Shown here one piece after another: positions 31,639 through 39,507 of a DNA stretch of 45,370 nt. The notes under the pieces were generated by a model. It saw only the letters and a program-made list of their open reading frames with translations. It was not told where the DNA came from and did not search any database. Position numbers and translations under genes: made by a program. Location of the stretch: positions 1 through 45,370 of IMG/VR virus record IMGVR_UViG_3300025276_000060; one strand, given 5' to 3'. Numbering within the stretch: position 1 is the first letter of the stretch; each line of letters starts with the position of its first letter. Source of the stretch: a virus.

Positions 31639-33378
31639 ATGGCAATAACATTATTCCCCGAACAGGTAAGGGCGTGTGAAGATACCGACAGTCTACGTGA
31701 ATCGGGTCATAAGCACGTCTTAACTGTTCTTCCTACTGGTGTGGGTAAAACCATAATGCAGGCTGAGTATGCGCGTCGTGCACATGTACAGTCTAAAATA
31801 GTATTACTGTTTGCACACCGTGACGTATTGCTTGGCCAGTTAAGTGAAGCCTGTTGTTTGATGGGTGTATCTCATAGTTTTATATGCTCTGAAAAAACCG
31901 TTGGTTTAGTGACTAATAACAACAGCGCTAAATTCGGTGATAGTTTTCACAATGAACACAGTAGTGTGATTATTGTCAGTGTTGACACCTTTCTAGCCCG
32001 TATTAAAAAAGGTGTTGTTCCCGACGTATTTCTAAACCGTGTTGCTGAATGCACTGTCGATGAAGCACACCACTTAACCCAAAATAGTAAATGGGGTCGG
32101 TGTGTTGAGGCTTTACCTAACGCGCGAGTAATTGGTTTCACGGCCACACCGATACGCGGTGACAAGAAAGGTCTTGGTTCTCACGCTGATGGTTACTTTA
32201 ATGCCATGTCTGTAACCAGTAGTATGATTGACAGCATTCGTAGTGGTCGATTAACTGCTTATAAAATTTTAGCGCCCGACGTTATCGATGTTACAGGTGT
32301 TAAAAAAGACAAAGACGGTGACTTCAATAAAAAAGCACTACTGATGAAAACGAAAGACCAGGGTATTACGGGTAGTGCTGTTGAACACTATAAAAAACAC
32401 CTCGATGGTCAACCAGTGATTACATTCGGTATTAACATTGAACACTGTATCGAAATTGCTAAAGAGTTTAATGATGCTGGTATCCCATCACTGGCCGTAA
32501 GTAGTAAATCTCTCGACTCGGTACGTCAAAAAGCGGTTGCCGACCTTAGAGCGGGCGTTCTATTAAACCTTGTTAACTGTGATTTGTTCGGCGAAGGATT
32601 TGACGCACCGGCCGTTATGGGTGTGATAATGCTGCGTCGTACTGAATCATACTCACTGTATAAACAACAGTTCGGTCGAATGCTGCGTAATTCTGAGGGT
32701 AAAGTGTTTGGTTTATTATTAGACCACGTAGGTAACACTAAATACTTCATGGAAAAATACGGGTTAATGGCACCACACGATGACCCTGAATGGACACTCG
32801 ACCGTGTTGATAACCGTAAGAAACCGATTGATGAGGATGACGACGAGCAACGTATCGAAACAATCACATGTAGTGAATGTAAGGCGTTCGGCATCCTTAA
32901 AAAAGCTGATGATGAAATAACCGCTGATGACGTTGGTTTAATATTTATCGATGGTCATTGTCCGGAGTGTGGTCATAGTGAAACCGATGAAGAAAAAGAA
33001 GACCGCAAGCGTGAGATTAAAACCAAACAGGGTGAATTAGTAGCGCTGGAATTTGATGTTATAGAATCACTTATATCGCAACGTAACGCGTCTTTAAGGT
33101 CTGTCAGTGCATTCGGTCACTCACTCGGTAACGCACCGTTTAAAGCCGCTGCAATGGATAAATTTGCACGTAAACAACACGCACTATCTGTATTACGCCA
33201 CTGGATTCAGGAATGGTGTTCTAAACATGGACGAATAACAGAACAATCGGTATCACTGGTGCAAATGGACTTTGAATTAAAATTCGGTATAAATATATTT
33301 AAAGCACAAAACTTAACTGACAGTAAAATGAGTGAACTGTCATCACGTATTCAATATCAAACGGGAATAATGAAATGA
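31639..33378 (+). CDS. Superfamily II DEAH-type helicase
   Basis: The 579-aa helicase has motif I PTGVGKT (32-38), motif II DEAH (141-144), motif III GFTATP (166-171) and motif VI QQFGRMLR (around 330). A C-terminal zinc region carries CSEC and CPECGH. It probably remodels branched DNA or repair intermediates in phage replication, like other phage DEAH-type helicases. ATG at 31639 follows the previous stop by 1 nt. It ends in an ATGA overlap with the 46-aa Cys protein. Confidence 0.88.
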   Translation: MAITLFPEQVRACEDTDSLRESGHKHVLTVLPTGVGKTIMQAEYARRAHVQSKIVLLFAHRDVLLGQLSEACCLMGVSHSFICSEKTVGLVTNNNSAKFGDSFHNEHSSVIIVSVDTFLARIKKGVVPDVFLNRVAECTVDEAHHLTQNSKWGRCVEALPNARVIGFTATPIRGDKKGLGSHADGYFNAMSVTSSMIDSIRSGRLTAYKILAPDVIDVTGVKKDKDGDFNKKALLMKTKDQGITGSAVEHYKKHLDGQPVITFGINIEHCIEIAKEFNDAGIPSLAVSSKSLDSVRQKAVADLRAGVLLNLVNCDLFGEGFDAPAVMGVIMLRRTESYSLYKQQFGRMLRNSEGKVFGLLLDHVGNTKYFMEKYGLMAPHDDPEWTLDRVDNRKKPIDEDDDEQRIETITCSECKAFGILKKADDEITADDVGLIFIDGHCPECGHSETDEEKEDRKREIKTKQGELVALEFDVIESLISQRNASLRSVSAFGHSLGNAPFKAAAMDKFARKQHALSVLRHWIQEWCSKHGRITEQSVSLVQMDFELKFGINIFKAQNLTDSKMSELSSRIQYQTGIMK

Positions 33379-33515
33379 CTAAGAAAATAATTTATAAGTG
33401 TAACTCGGAAGGGTTTCGTGATAACAGACAGTGTGAAAATTTCGAATATGGTAAACGATGTGGTACACACGGTAACACTAAATGTCCACATAAAATACGC
33501 GAGGAAGTGAAATGA
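33375..33515 (+). CDS. 46-aa Cys-rich small protein
   Basis: A 46-residue ORF carries four spaced Cys (KCNSEG, RQCENF, KRCGTHG, TKCPHK), fitting one zinc site. It overlaps the helicase stop (ATGA) and the endolysin start (ATGA), so it is clearly translated between them. It may be an accessory factor of the helicase. The function is unknown. Confidence 0.7.
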   Translation: MTKKIIYKCNSEGFRDNRQCENFEYGKRCGTHGNTKCPHKIREEVK

Positions 33516-33970
33516 AACCAATAACGTTTAACGAGTGTAAATCATTAATAAAATCTGTATACCAGCGTATCGGGGCCTACAATAGTGAGAATGCTATCGA
33601 TGTTACTTTAATGATTGTGGCCCATGAATCAGGGCAAGGTGTACATCGTCGTCAACTCGGTGCTGATGATCCTGCACTTGGTTTAGGTCAAATGGAACGC
33701 GCGACGTTTAACGATACTCTTAAACACAGTGATAATATTAATAAGTATTTATTGCTTGGTGGGTATTGTCCGAAGTCTGTTGAATTTGAGCAAATCGAAG
33801 ATGATGATGAACTGGCCTTAATATTTATACGTGCGCGATTGGCAATGGACGTTAATCCACTACCGATCGGTACGTTAGCACAGGCGAGATATTGTAAAGA
33901 ATATTGGAATGCGGGTGGTAAAGCTACTGCTCGTAAATATTTTAATGACTATTGTAACTGGATTAGTTAA
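33512..33970 (+). CDS. Endolysin, lysozyme/transglycosylase-like
   Basis: The 152-aa protein looks like a goose-type/transglycosylase-like muramidase: AHESGQG with putative catalytic Glu39, then the region DDPALGLGQM with GLGQM (57-61) lining the sugar groove, and the helical remainder expected of the fold. It would cut peptidoglycan at lysis. There is no signal peptide, so it needs the holin candidate at 34806. It follows the Cys-rich protein in an ATGA overlap, and its stop overlaps the response regulator's stop on the opposite strand. Confidence 0.8.
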   Translation: MKPITFNECKSLIKSVYQRIGAYNSENAIDVTLMIVAHESGQGVHRRQLGADDPALGLGQMERATFNDTLKHSDNINKYLLLGGYCPKSVEFEQIEDDDELALIFIRARLAMDVNPLPIGTLAQARYCKEYWNAGGKATARKYFNDYCNWIS

Positions 33971-34410
33971 ATACCGTCTTTGTACTTTTCACAGAACGCG
34001 GCCATTTCGTTACGTACAGGTTTAAATATGTCACTCAGTTTACTGATAACTTCATGTTTCATTACTTGTGTAACGAGGTGGTCAACACTAACCGGTTTAT
34101 GGAAATAATCAATCACACCCATGTGTAATGACCTCGTTGCATCACTTAATGAGTCAGAACCAGTGACGAATATAACGGGTATATCGCGTGTCAACGGGTG
34201 AGTCTTTAATACTGCACACACTTCAAAACCATCTGCTTCAGGCATATATAAATCAAGAATAACGAATGAGGGTTTATACTTTAAAGTATATTCAAGGGCC
34301 TTGGTTGAGTCTTGTAACGTGATGGTTTCAACACCCTGGTTATTAAAAGCCGCTTCAAATACTTTAAGGTCAAGCGGGTTATCATCAATAATTAAAACTG
34401 AACTATCCAC
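33967..34410 (-). CDS. Stand-alone CheY-like response regulator
   Basis: The 147-aa protein is a receiver domain with every key residue: acidic pair Asp9/Asp10 in VLIIDDN, phosphoacceptor Asp53 in FVILDLYMP, Thr83 in FVTGSDS and Lys105 in DYFHKP. There is no output domain, only about 35 extra residues of helix. It probably receives phosphate from a host histidine kinase or titrates one. The GTG start at 34410 has AAGGGTG nearby and no alternative start. It converges with the endolysin gene, overlapping it by 4 nt, and lies 4 nt downstream of the membrane/coiled-coil gene. Receiver-only proteins are unusual on phages. Confidence 0.9.
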   Translation of the reverse strand: MDSSVLIIDDNPLDLKVFEAAFNNQGVETITLQDSTKALEYTLKYKPSFVILDLYMPEADGFEVCAVLKTHPLTRDIPVIFVTGSDSLSDATRSLHMGVIDYFHKPVSVDHLVTQVMKHEVISKLSDIFKPVRNEMAAFCEKYKDGI

Positions 34411-34414
34411 AATT

Positions 34415-34663
34415 TCACCCTTTACTCTTTGTTTCGCCAGTCGCGATAGAATATAAACGTCGTTCTATGTCCAACTGTGCCGATGCTATAGTTGCCGTTA
34501 ATAACTTGATATCTGAGTTTAACGGGTCGATTTTCTCTTTCAACGATTTAACTTCTATTTCTAATTTATTGATACGTTCTGCTCTCTTAGTGTACGAGTT
34601 GTAGAACCAGCCGATGGGGATTACTACTACAGCCCATATCAAATTTAAGAGATTAAAATCCAT
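34415..34663 (-). CDS. Membrane-anchored coiled-coil protein (spanin- or DUF2730-like)
   Basis: The 82-aa protein has one N-terminal membrane segment (LLNLIWAVVVIPIGWFY, about residues 5-21) and then charged heptads predicting a coiled coil (ERINKLEIEVKSLKEKI...). This matches inner-membrane spanin-type or DUF2730-type phage proteins found near lysis genes. ATG at 34663 has AAGG 7 nt upstream. Its product could present the response regulator to membrane kinases or act in lysis. It leads the two-gene minus-strand unit. Confidence 0.72.
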   Translation of the reverse strand: MDFNLLNLIWAVVVIPIGWFYNSYTKRAERINKLEIEVKSLKEKIDPLNSDIKLLTATIASAQLDIERRLYSIATGETKSKG

Positions 34664-34695
34664 CACAATGCCTTAGTCGTTTATTTTAATTGAAT

Positions 34696-34724
34696 ATATT
34701 AGACCTTTTCACACTGTAATTAAA
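34696..34724 (-). promoter_or_regulatory. Leftward promoter of the response regulator pair
   Basis: TTTAAT (34719-34724) and TAATAT (34696-34701) on the minus strand are 17 nt apart and precede the coiled-coil gene by about 30 nt. It sits back to back with the holin promoter. Confidence 0.5.
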
Positions 34725-34729
34725 CACGA

Positions 34730-34758
34730 TTAAAGATTTTATCTTTACATTGTATGAT
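34730..34758 (+). promoter_or_regulatory. Rightward promoter of the holin candidate
   Basis: TTAAAG (34730-34735) and TATGAT (34753-34758) are 17 nt apart. The ATG of the holin candidate lies about 40 nt after the predicted start, with a GAGGA ribosome site. Confidence 0.5.
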
Positions 34759-34805
34759 AATCGTCCGAGAATTAACACAGTATTAATTGAGGATGAGGAC
34801 TGATA

Positions 34806-35204
34806 ATGAGTATTTTAAGTACCATAGCGGGTATATTTACTGGTGGTGCTACTAAGTCTATCGAGACTATTGCATCTGAATGGATTGAAACAGATTTAGA
34901 GAAAGCTGAAGCAAAGACTTTAATGATTAAAACGTTGGACCCTAACGGTCAAATGCGTCGTGACATTTCAAAGAGGGTGACTTTTCTATATACAGTTTAT
35001 ATATTCATAGCACTTTTACTGTTAGGATTTGAAAGTTTTGGACTTGGTGACGCTGCGACTATATCTATTGCAACCAGTAAGGTTGCCGAGTTGTTCACAC
35101 CCATCACCACATTGTTTGGTACTATTGTCAGTGTAAGTTTCGGTGTGAATTATTCAAATGTACGTGCTGAAAGTAAAATCAGTGACAATAAAAAACCCTC
35201 ATAA
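34806..35204 (+). CDS. Holin candidate (Holin_3TM-like)
   Basis: The 132-aa protein has an amphipathic start (SILSTIAGIFTGGATKSIE), an acidic segment with EKAEAK, then RRDISKRV and two strong membrane spans (FLYTVYIFIALLLLG, about residues 60-75; a second around ITTLFGTIVSVSFGVNY). The layout with the EKAE-type helix resembles Holin_3TM/GTA-type holins. It probably permits endolysin release. GAGGA precedes the ATG. Its end lies in a bidirectional terminator. Confidence 0.72.
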   Translation: MSILSTIAGIFTGGATKSIETIASEWIETDLEKAEAKTLMIKTLDPNGQMRRDISKRVTFLYTVYIFIALLLLGFESFGLGDAATISIATSKVAELFTPITTLFGTIVSVSFGVNYSNVRAESKISDNKKPS

Positions 35205-35220
35205 TCGAGGGTTTCGTTTT
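35193..35220. terminator. Bidirectional intrinsic terminator
   Basis: AAACCCTC (35193-35200) pairs with GAGGGTTT (35207-35214) around a 6-nt loop. On the plus strand CGTTTT follows. On the minus strand a run of T follows the stem, giving a stronger signal. It closes both the holin gene and the leftward nucleotide-enzyme operon. Confidence 0.85.
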
Positions 35221-35222
35221 AG

Positions 35223-35714
35223 TTATTTAACTCCGTGTTCTATTTCGTTGAGAAACATGAGACAACACTGAGCATGTGACAGGTGTGGTAAACCCGACTC
35301 AGTATCTATTGTCTCACCACTGAAGTAAGCTAATAAATGCCTCATTGCAGCGTCAGAATATCTCTGCTTAGCTTCATCAACCATTTTCCAATTATGGGCA
35401 CCATATTTCTTAGCGCCAAACTCAAGGACATCAATAGTGCTTTCAAGTGCTTTCTGAGGAACCAGACTAAAACGCGGTTTATTACCATCGAATTTCTTAC
35501 CTGAATCAATGGTTATTTTAGCAATCACTAAGTCGTCTTTATCAGTGGTTATAACACCTTGATGAGTAACTGGTACCGAACCGTCGAAATTATCTTCGAT
35601 TGCATAACCTTTTTCGATGTCAAACTCTACACAACGTTTAATTTCAACACCATCTACATAAACGGTTATAGGTATCAAACCTAATTCCACGGCTTTATTC
35701 TCGTCTATTTTCAT
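35223..35714 (-). CDS. dATP/dGTP diphosphohydrolase-like protein
   Basis: The 163-aa protein has an N-terminal small domain (VYVDGVEIKRCVEFD, about residues 18-32). The second domain shows KFDGNKPR (74-81), GAKKYGAHNW (100-109), AAMRHLLAY (122-130) and ETIDTESGLPHLSHA (134-148), a pattern of dATP/dGTP diphosphohydrolase-type phage enzymes of the all-alpha NTP-pyrophosphatase group. It probably hydrolyses purine dNTPs. The next gene encodes a MazG-like enzyme. I see no PurZ or DatZ, so 2-aminoadenine DNA is not supported. Confidence 0.75.
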   Translation of the reverse strand: MKIDENKAVELGLIPITVYVDGVEIKRCVEFDIEKGYAIEDNFDGSVPVTHQGVITTDKDDLVIAKITIDSGKKFDGNKPRFSLVPQKALESTIDVLEFGAKKYGAHNWKMVDEAKQRYSDAAMRHLLAYFSGETIDTESGLPHLSHAQCCLMFLNEIEHGVK

Positions 35715-35716
35715 AA

Positions 35717-36277
35717 TTAAAATCCTTTACCACCAGTCTGTGAACGATTCTCACGTTTATGGTCAGCGCGAGTACGATTGTATTCAATCTTTTCAACGAT
35801 AGCACCGTCAATATCGTAACCCTGAACAAACGCTATGTAGTAACACGCTTCAATTAGAACAGAGTAACCGAACGAACACATACTAGCGCTTTCAGTGCCA
35901 TCGTAATGAAACGAGTCGGCCAACTGGATGATTATTTTATTCAGTGATAAATGCATTGCACCGATGGTTTTCTCACCGTAATACATTAAACGTGGTCGCA
36001 TCGTTGCTGAGTATATCCAACCATAATGTCCTGCCATGTCAACGGCTCTAATAACAACGTCAGCGAGTTCAACCTCACCCATCGGGCGATTAGGCAAATG
36101 GTCATCCATTAACTGCTTACGCTCACCTTCAGTGGCCTCAGCGACTTCAGTGCTAAACAGTTGCAACGTTTCAAACGGACAGCGGTCTTTATTATCCCAC
36201 CAACCAACATCGACAGCCCAGGTGTGTACAGTTTCAGATAATTTATTAATATCAGTTTCAATTAGCATTGGTTTCAT
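35717..36277 (-). CDS. MazG-like nucleotide pyrophosphohydrolase
   Basis: The 186-aa protein has the MazG helix pair: LFSTEVAEATEGE (Glu44 and Glu47 area), then MGEVELADVVIRAVD with Glu/Asp metal ligands near 68-73. The C-terminal NRTRADHKRENRSQTGGKGF is a typical MazG-like end. It probably turns NTPs or dNTPs into monophosphates and may tune nucleotide signals. It lies 2 nt from the diphosphohydrolase gene, and its ATG overlaps the previous stop. Confidence 0.78.
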   Translation of the reverse strand: MKPMLIETDINKLSETVHTWAVDVGWWDNKDRCPFETLQLFSTEVAEATEGERKQLMDDHLPNRPMGEVELADVVIRAVDMAGHYGWIYSATMRPRLMYYGEKTIGAMHLSLNKIIIQLADSFHYDGTESASMCSFGYSVLIEACYYIAFVQGYDIDGAIVEKIEYNRTRADHKRENRSQTGGKGF

Positions 36278-36492
36278 TTAGTTATTCCTATTTCAGATTT
36301 AATGTGTGAACCGATAGCAGACCAGAAAATACTAGATTTACCCTCGGTTTCTTCACGCGTAAGTACAAGATTGTGAGTTCGGTTGTGAGGACTGACGGTT
36401 TTAATTTTCATTTCATACGCGTCAGCAGTAATATGAACATCCTCACAATTGGTGGTAGTTTTTAACAGTGTAATTATTTCAAAAATACTCAC
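36274..36492 (-). CDS. Unrecognised 72-aa protein
   Basis: I do not recognise this small protein. It reads VSIFEIITLLKTTTNCEDVH and ends SHIKSEIGITK, with an even charge mix and no membrane span. I chose GTG at 36492, because GGGGA lies 8 nt upstream and the start overlaps the previous stop (GTGA). A longer frame from ATG at 36540 is possible. Confidence 0.55.
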   Translation of the reverse strand: MSIFEIITLLKTTTNCEDVHITADAYEMKIKTVSPHNRTHNLVLTREETEGKSSIFWSAIGSHIKSEIGITK

Positions 36493-36701
36493 GCTATTGT
36501 TCCCCAATAATACATCAATGAAGGAATTGTCACAGCCCATGCAGTAACAGCTAACACACCAATTGATACAACAAAATACAATTCATTACGATTCATTGAA
36601 TGTAAGTGTAGTGACGTTAACATTAAAATAGGTGCTGCTGTGAGTGCCAGTGATAAACCAATCATCGTGATCACACAAACCAACATAATTAAATTAAGCA
36701 T
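36489..36701 (-). CDS. 70-aa two-span membrane protein
   Basis: This protein has two hydrophobic spans (residues about 3-28 and 42-66), separated by a short polar HSMNRNE loop, with no signal for secretion. It could be a holin-type or superinfection-exclusion membrane protein, but I cannot place it in a family. It overlaps both neighbours by a few nucleotides. Confidence 0.65.
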   Translation of the reverse strand: MLNLIMLVCVITMIGLSLALTAAPILMLTSLHLHSMNRNELYFVVSIGVLAVTAWAVTIPSLMYYWGTIA

Positions 36702-37257
36702 TTTTAAGCTCCTGTTTACGAAGTTCTAATTCTCTAATCTGACGGTCAATCTTTTCAATCTCAGTCAGTTCACGTTTGCGATAAATACCGTCTTCAGAAT
36801 CAGGTAAGTAATCGAGGTTAATCCAATTATTTGTCGTGGTTAATTCCTCTAACACACCACCGTCAAGCACATGGTTTATTAAATCGAGGTGTTGTTCACG
36901 CGACAACTCATTAAATCTTACTGGTGGCACCGCTGGTGGTGCTGGTATTGCTAACATCGATGTCAAACCCATACCCATGAGGTCAATATAACGATGTGGT
37001 GTTGACTGATTAATCTTAATGTCGAAATTATATTCAGTATTAGAGATTAAGATATTAAAAATATTAAAATCTTTATTATCAAAATAAAACGCAACGTCAG
37101 GGTCGGGGGTGTTTACAGTTATATTGACTAAAGGTGCTTTACCGCCTTCGACCGTGAAACCAGTAGAATCACTGGTTGCTACACAATAAAGTTCACCTAC
37201 GTATAAAACATGTGACTTTATAAAACAAGGGTATCTAAATTCACTTAAATCTTTCAT
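36694..37257 (-). CDS. Unrecognised 187-aa protein with C-terminal coiled coil
   Basis: I do not recognise this protein. The first two thirds are beta-rich with many Asn/Phe/Thr (FYFDNKDFNIFNILIS), and a short proline stretch (PAPPAVPPVR) links to a helical, charged C-terminal coiled coil (EIEKIDRQIRELELRKQE). It lies in the minus-strand accessory operon, with 4-nt or 8-nt overlaps to its neighbours. Confidence 0.6.
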   Translation of the reverse strand: MKDLSEFRYPCFIKSHVLYVGELYCVATSDSTGFTVEGGKAPLVNITVNTPDPDVAFYFDNKDFNIFNILISNTEYNFDIKINQSTPHRYIDLMGMGLTSMLAIPAPPAVPPVRFNELSREQHLDLINHVLDGGVLEELTTTNNWINLDYLPDSEDGIYRKRELTEIEKIDRQIRELELRKQELKNA

Positions 37258-37490
37258 TTCATTCTCCGATAGTATTGTTCTTGCAATAATTCAGGGTGTA
37301 AATCTTCACCACACGGTATAAATAATGCCTTAAAGACGAGCTGTACATAACAGGTGTGCCACTGGTCATACACCGTCATGCGCTTAGTCATGTTAAACGC
37401 GACTCTAAGCTGTTCTAACGTCTTACATGAGTCAATGACCTTAGTGATTTTAAGTACGACAGGATAGCTCTGTGGTGTCTGCATTAGCAT
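37254..37490 (-). CDS. Unrecognised 78-aa protein
   Basis: I do not recognise this protein. It has amphipathic helices (LEQLRVAFNMTKRM), four aromatic residues around QWHTCYVQLVF and two Cys. It overlaps the 187-aa gene by 4 nt and the upstream gene by 7 nt. Two ATG codons, at 37490 and 37484, are possible starts. Confidence 0.55.
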   Translation of the reverse strand: MLMQTPQSYPVVLKITKVIDSCKTLEQLRVAFNMTKRMTVYDQWHTCYVQLVFKALFIPCGEDLHPELLQEQYYRRMK

Positions 37491-37990
37491 AGTGAAACCA
37501 CTCCCGTCGGTATGTCGAATAATTTCGGTGGCTCGAATAATTCATAACTATCTATACTATAGTTACCACACAGTTTGAAAATTTGATGGTTAAAATGTTC
37601 AGTAAATTCGTATGTTAACCAATGGTTTATAGTCAGTTCGTAATCCACTTCATTCACACTATTGTACATATCTGACTTAAGCCAGCTAATATAGTAATCA
37701 CGCAACGTCGTAAACGGCTGATAATTAATAGTGAATAAACAGCAATCATCACTAAAACCTTCGTAACCGCACCATTCATTCAATTCACGCGGTACACAAT
37801 TAACAACTGGTCGTATACCTATAAAATTATGGCGGAAATGACTACGCCATGCCAATGCTGCGGTAAGGTCGAAACAATCGTCAATTAAACGTGTGTAACT
37901 GTGCAAACCGTAGTTTAAAATCGTCATACCGTCGTCCAACACAAACGGTATATACGGTGCTATCGTGGGTATCCGTGGTTTAATTAGCAT
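37484..37990 (-). CDS. Unrecognised 168-aa protein heading the accessory operon
   Basis: I do not recognise this protein. It is rich in Tyr, Trp, Phe and Cys, has paired Cys in FSDDCCLF, and begins with a proline-rich start (KPRIPTIAPYIPF). It follows an AGAGAG leader and lies about 25 nt after the predicted start of a good promoter. It may be an early-expressed effector. Confidence 0.6.
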   Translation of the reverse strand: MLIKPRIPTIAPYIPFVLDDGMTILNYGLHSYTRLIDDCFDLTAALAWRSHFRHNFIGIRPVVNCVPRELNEWCGYEGFSDDCCLFTINYQPFTTLRDYYISWLKSDMYNSVNEVDYELTINHWLTYEFTEHFNHQIFKLCGNYSIDSYELFEPPKLFDIPTGVVSLC

Positions 37991-38023
37991 AACTATTCTC
38001 TCTCTGAGTTATTCATTACAGAC

Positions 38024-38052
38024 AGTATAATCACTGTAAACTAAAATTACAA
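38024..38052 (-). promoter_or_regulatory. Leftward promoter for the accessory operon
   Basis: On the minus strand TTGTAA (38047-38052) and TATACT (38024-38029) are 17 nt apart. It contains TTTACAGTGATTAT (38027-38040), which recurs in the non-coding region at 42229-42242. It fires toward the 168-aa gene. Confidence 0.7.
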
Positions 38053-38298
38053 TAACTTTTTACACCCGTCGATTACTTTTAATTCTTCGAGGTCTTCACA
38101 CACTTTATTAATGACATCAACAGCACGACTCAGATTACCTTTTGGTACTTTACACATGACAGCACTGGTTTCGAGTGCATAACCTGTAACGAGGTGCATG
38201 TGTAATGCTTTCTTAATGCTAATACTAGTGATACCGGTGAACCGTAATAACAGATTTAAACGCTCTGTAGACTGGTTGCCCGGGAATACGTATCTCAT
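38047..38298 (-). CDS. PapB-like HTH protein
   Basis: The 83-aa protein has a helix-turn-helix-like centre (HLVTGYALETSAVMCKVPKGNLSRAVDVI) of the pattern found in PapB/FocB and TrfB-type regulators. Its helices occupy about residues 28-65. Its start overlaps the end of the methyltransferase gene by 4 nt, so they are probably co-translated. It may regulate the phage methyltransferase or its promoter. Confidence 0.6.
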   Translation of the reverse strand: MRYVFPGNQSTERLNLLLRFTGITSISIKKALHMHLVTGYALETSAVMCKVPKGNLSRAVDVINKVCEDLEELKVIDGCKKLL

Positions 38299-39035
38299 AA
38301 TTGAACACCTGTAATTCGCTTGAACGCGATATTGAAATAATCACTGTCCAACTCAATACCTATAAATTGACGATTCAAATTCATAGCAGCAACACCTGTT
38401 GTACCACTACCCATCGTAAAATCTAAAATGACATCACCTTCGTTAGTGTACGTTTTGATTAGATATTCCATTAATGCAACTGGTTTTTGCGTTGGGTGTA
38501 GACTGCAGGTTTGTTTGTCACTGCTAAATGTCTGAATACTACGCGGGTATCGTGATGTCTTACCTCCGCCACTTGCAGTTTTCGTTTTACCATAACATTC
38601 ACCGTCTGAGTTTTCTTTTTTATAAAAACTGTTTGTGGCTAAATGTCCTTCTGTTATCTGAGGATTATATACAGGCGGTTTCTTATAAAAAACAAGTGCA
38701 TTTTCGTGAGCCTTCATAGGCATTTTCTTAGCATTCAAATGACCTGTTGCTGCAGTCTTTTCCCATATCCATTCATATTTAAGCATACTGAGGTTACTGC
38801 AGCCTAAGACCTTGTCAAATGGAGTTTGAGCCATTAATACAATAGCACCATTAGGTTTAATAATGCGCTTTAACTGTTTCCACATTAATTCTAAATCAAT
38901 AATAGAATCCCACTTGCAAGCTGTTGTACCATAAGGCGGGTCAGTTAATATCATGTCAACAGAGCCGTCGGGTATTTCTTTCATTCGTTCAAGACAATCA
39001 CCATGCATCAACCAGTGGCTATTAAGTAATCTCAT
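38295..39035 (-). CDS. DNA (N6-adenine/N4-cytosine) methyltransferase
   Basis: The 246-aa enzyme has DPPY at residues 32-35 (catalytic motif IV) before the SAM-binding FTMGSGTTG near 205-213, the beta-class order. The specificity region lies between (about residues 60-195). There is no restriction nuclease partner, so it probably protects phage DNA from host restriction or marks it. It is about 250 aa, the usual size for phage orphan methyltransferases. Its target base cannot be read from the sequence alone. Confidence 0.88.
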   Translation of the reverse strand: MRLLNSHWLMHGDCLERMKEIPDGSVDMILTDPPYGTTACKWDSIIDLELMWKQLKRIIKPNGAIVLMAQTPFDKVLGCSNLSMLKYEWIWEKTAATGHLNAKKMPMKAHENALVFYKKPPVYNPQITEGHLATNSFYKKENSDGECYGKTKTASGGGKTSRYPRSIQTFSSDKQTCSLHPTQKPVALMEYLIKTYTNEGDVILDFTMGSGTTGVAAMNLNRQFIGIELDSDYFNIAFKRITGVQL

Positions 39036-39039
39036 AAAA

Positions 39040-39507
39040 TTACCAACCCTCCATTTTATCGACGATGTTATAAATATCGAGTTCAGTTAATTCGTCAGCA
39101 CATGACCCGATTGGTACAGCTAACCAGCAATAGTTATCAACCTCAGTAAGGCCCGAATGATTAACAGCAAAGTCAGTGTGACGCTCTCTAAGGTACTCAA
39201 CCAATTCGTGCTGAAACATATACTCTTTAATCTGAACAGTGTCGTAGTTAAACGAGACCTCGCCCTGGTCGTCCTTACCCGTATTGATTAAAATCATCTG
39301 CCACTTGTGTTTCAAGTCTTTAAGTGTGAACGCGATAACGTCAGTTAATTTAATCGGGTTTCTGGTTTGAACATTCACCAATTTAAACGGGTATTTCCCT
39401 TCGCTACGATAGTCATACCACACGCCTAAATTTCTCAGTCCTTTCTTTGCAAACGTGGACATCGATTTCTTTGCGTTATATTTTTTATTACGTCGTTGAA
39501 ATGCCAT
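39040..39507 (-). CDS. Unrecognised 155-aa protein
   Basis: I do not recognise this protein. It has a very basic start (FQRRNKKYNAKKSMS) and a beta/alpha mixed body, which may suggest nucleic-acid contact. It lies 4 nt from the methyltransferase gene and overlaps the next gene by one nucleotide in a TAATG junction. Confidence 0.6.
   Translation of the reverse strand: MAFQRRNKKYNAKKSMSTFAKKGLRNLGVWYDYRSEGKYPFKLVNVQTRNPIKLTDVIAFTLKDLKHKWQMILINTGKDDQGEVSFNYDTVQIKEYMFQHELVEYLRERHTDFAVNHSGLTEVDNYCWLAVPIGSCADELTELDIYNIVDKMEGW

Noticed and set aside
35223-36277. 2-aminoadenine (Z) DNA pathway
   Set aside because: A MazG/dGTP-hydrolase pair is present, but no PurZ or DatZ and the polymerase is family B rather than the DpoZ type.
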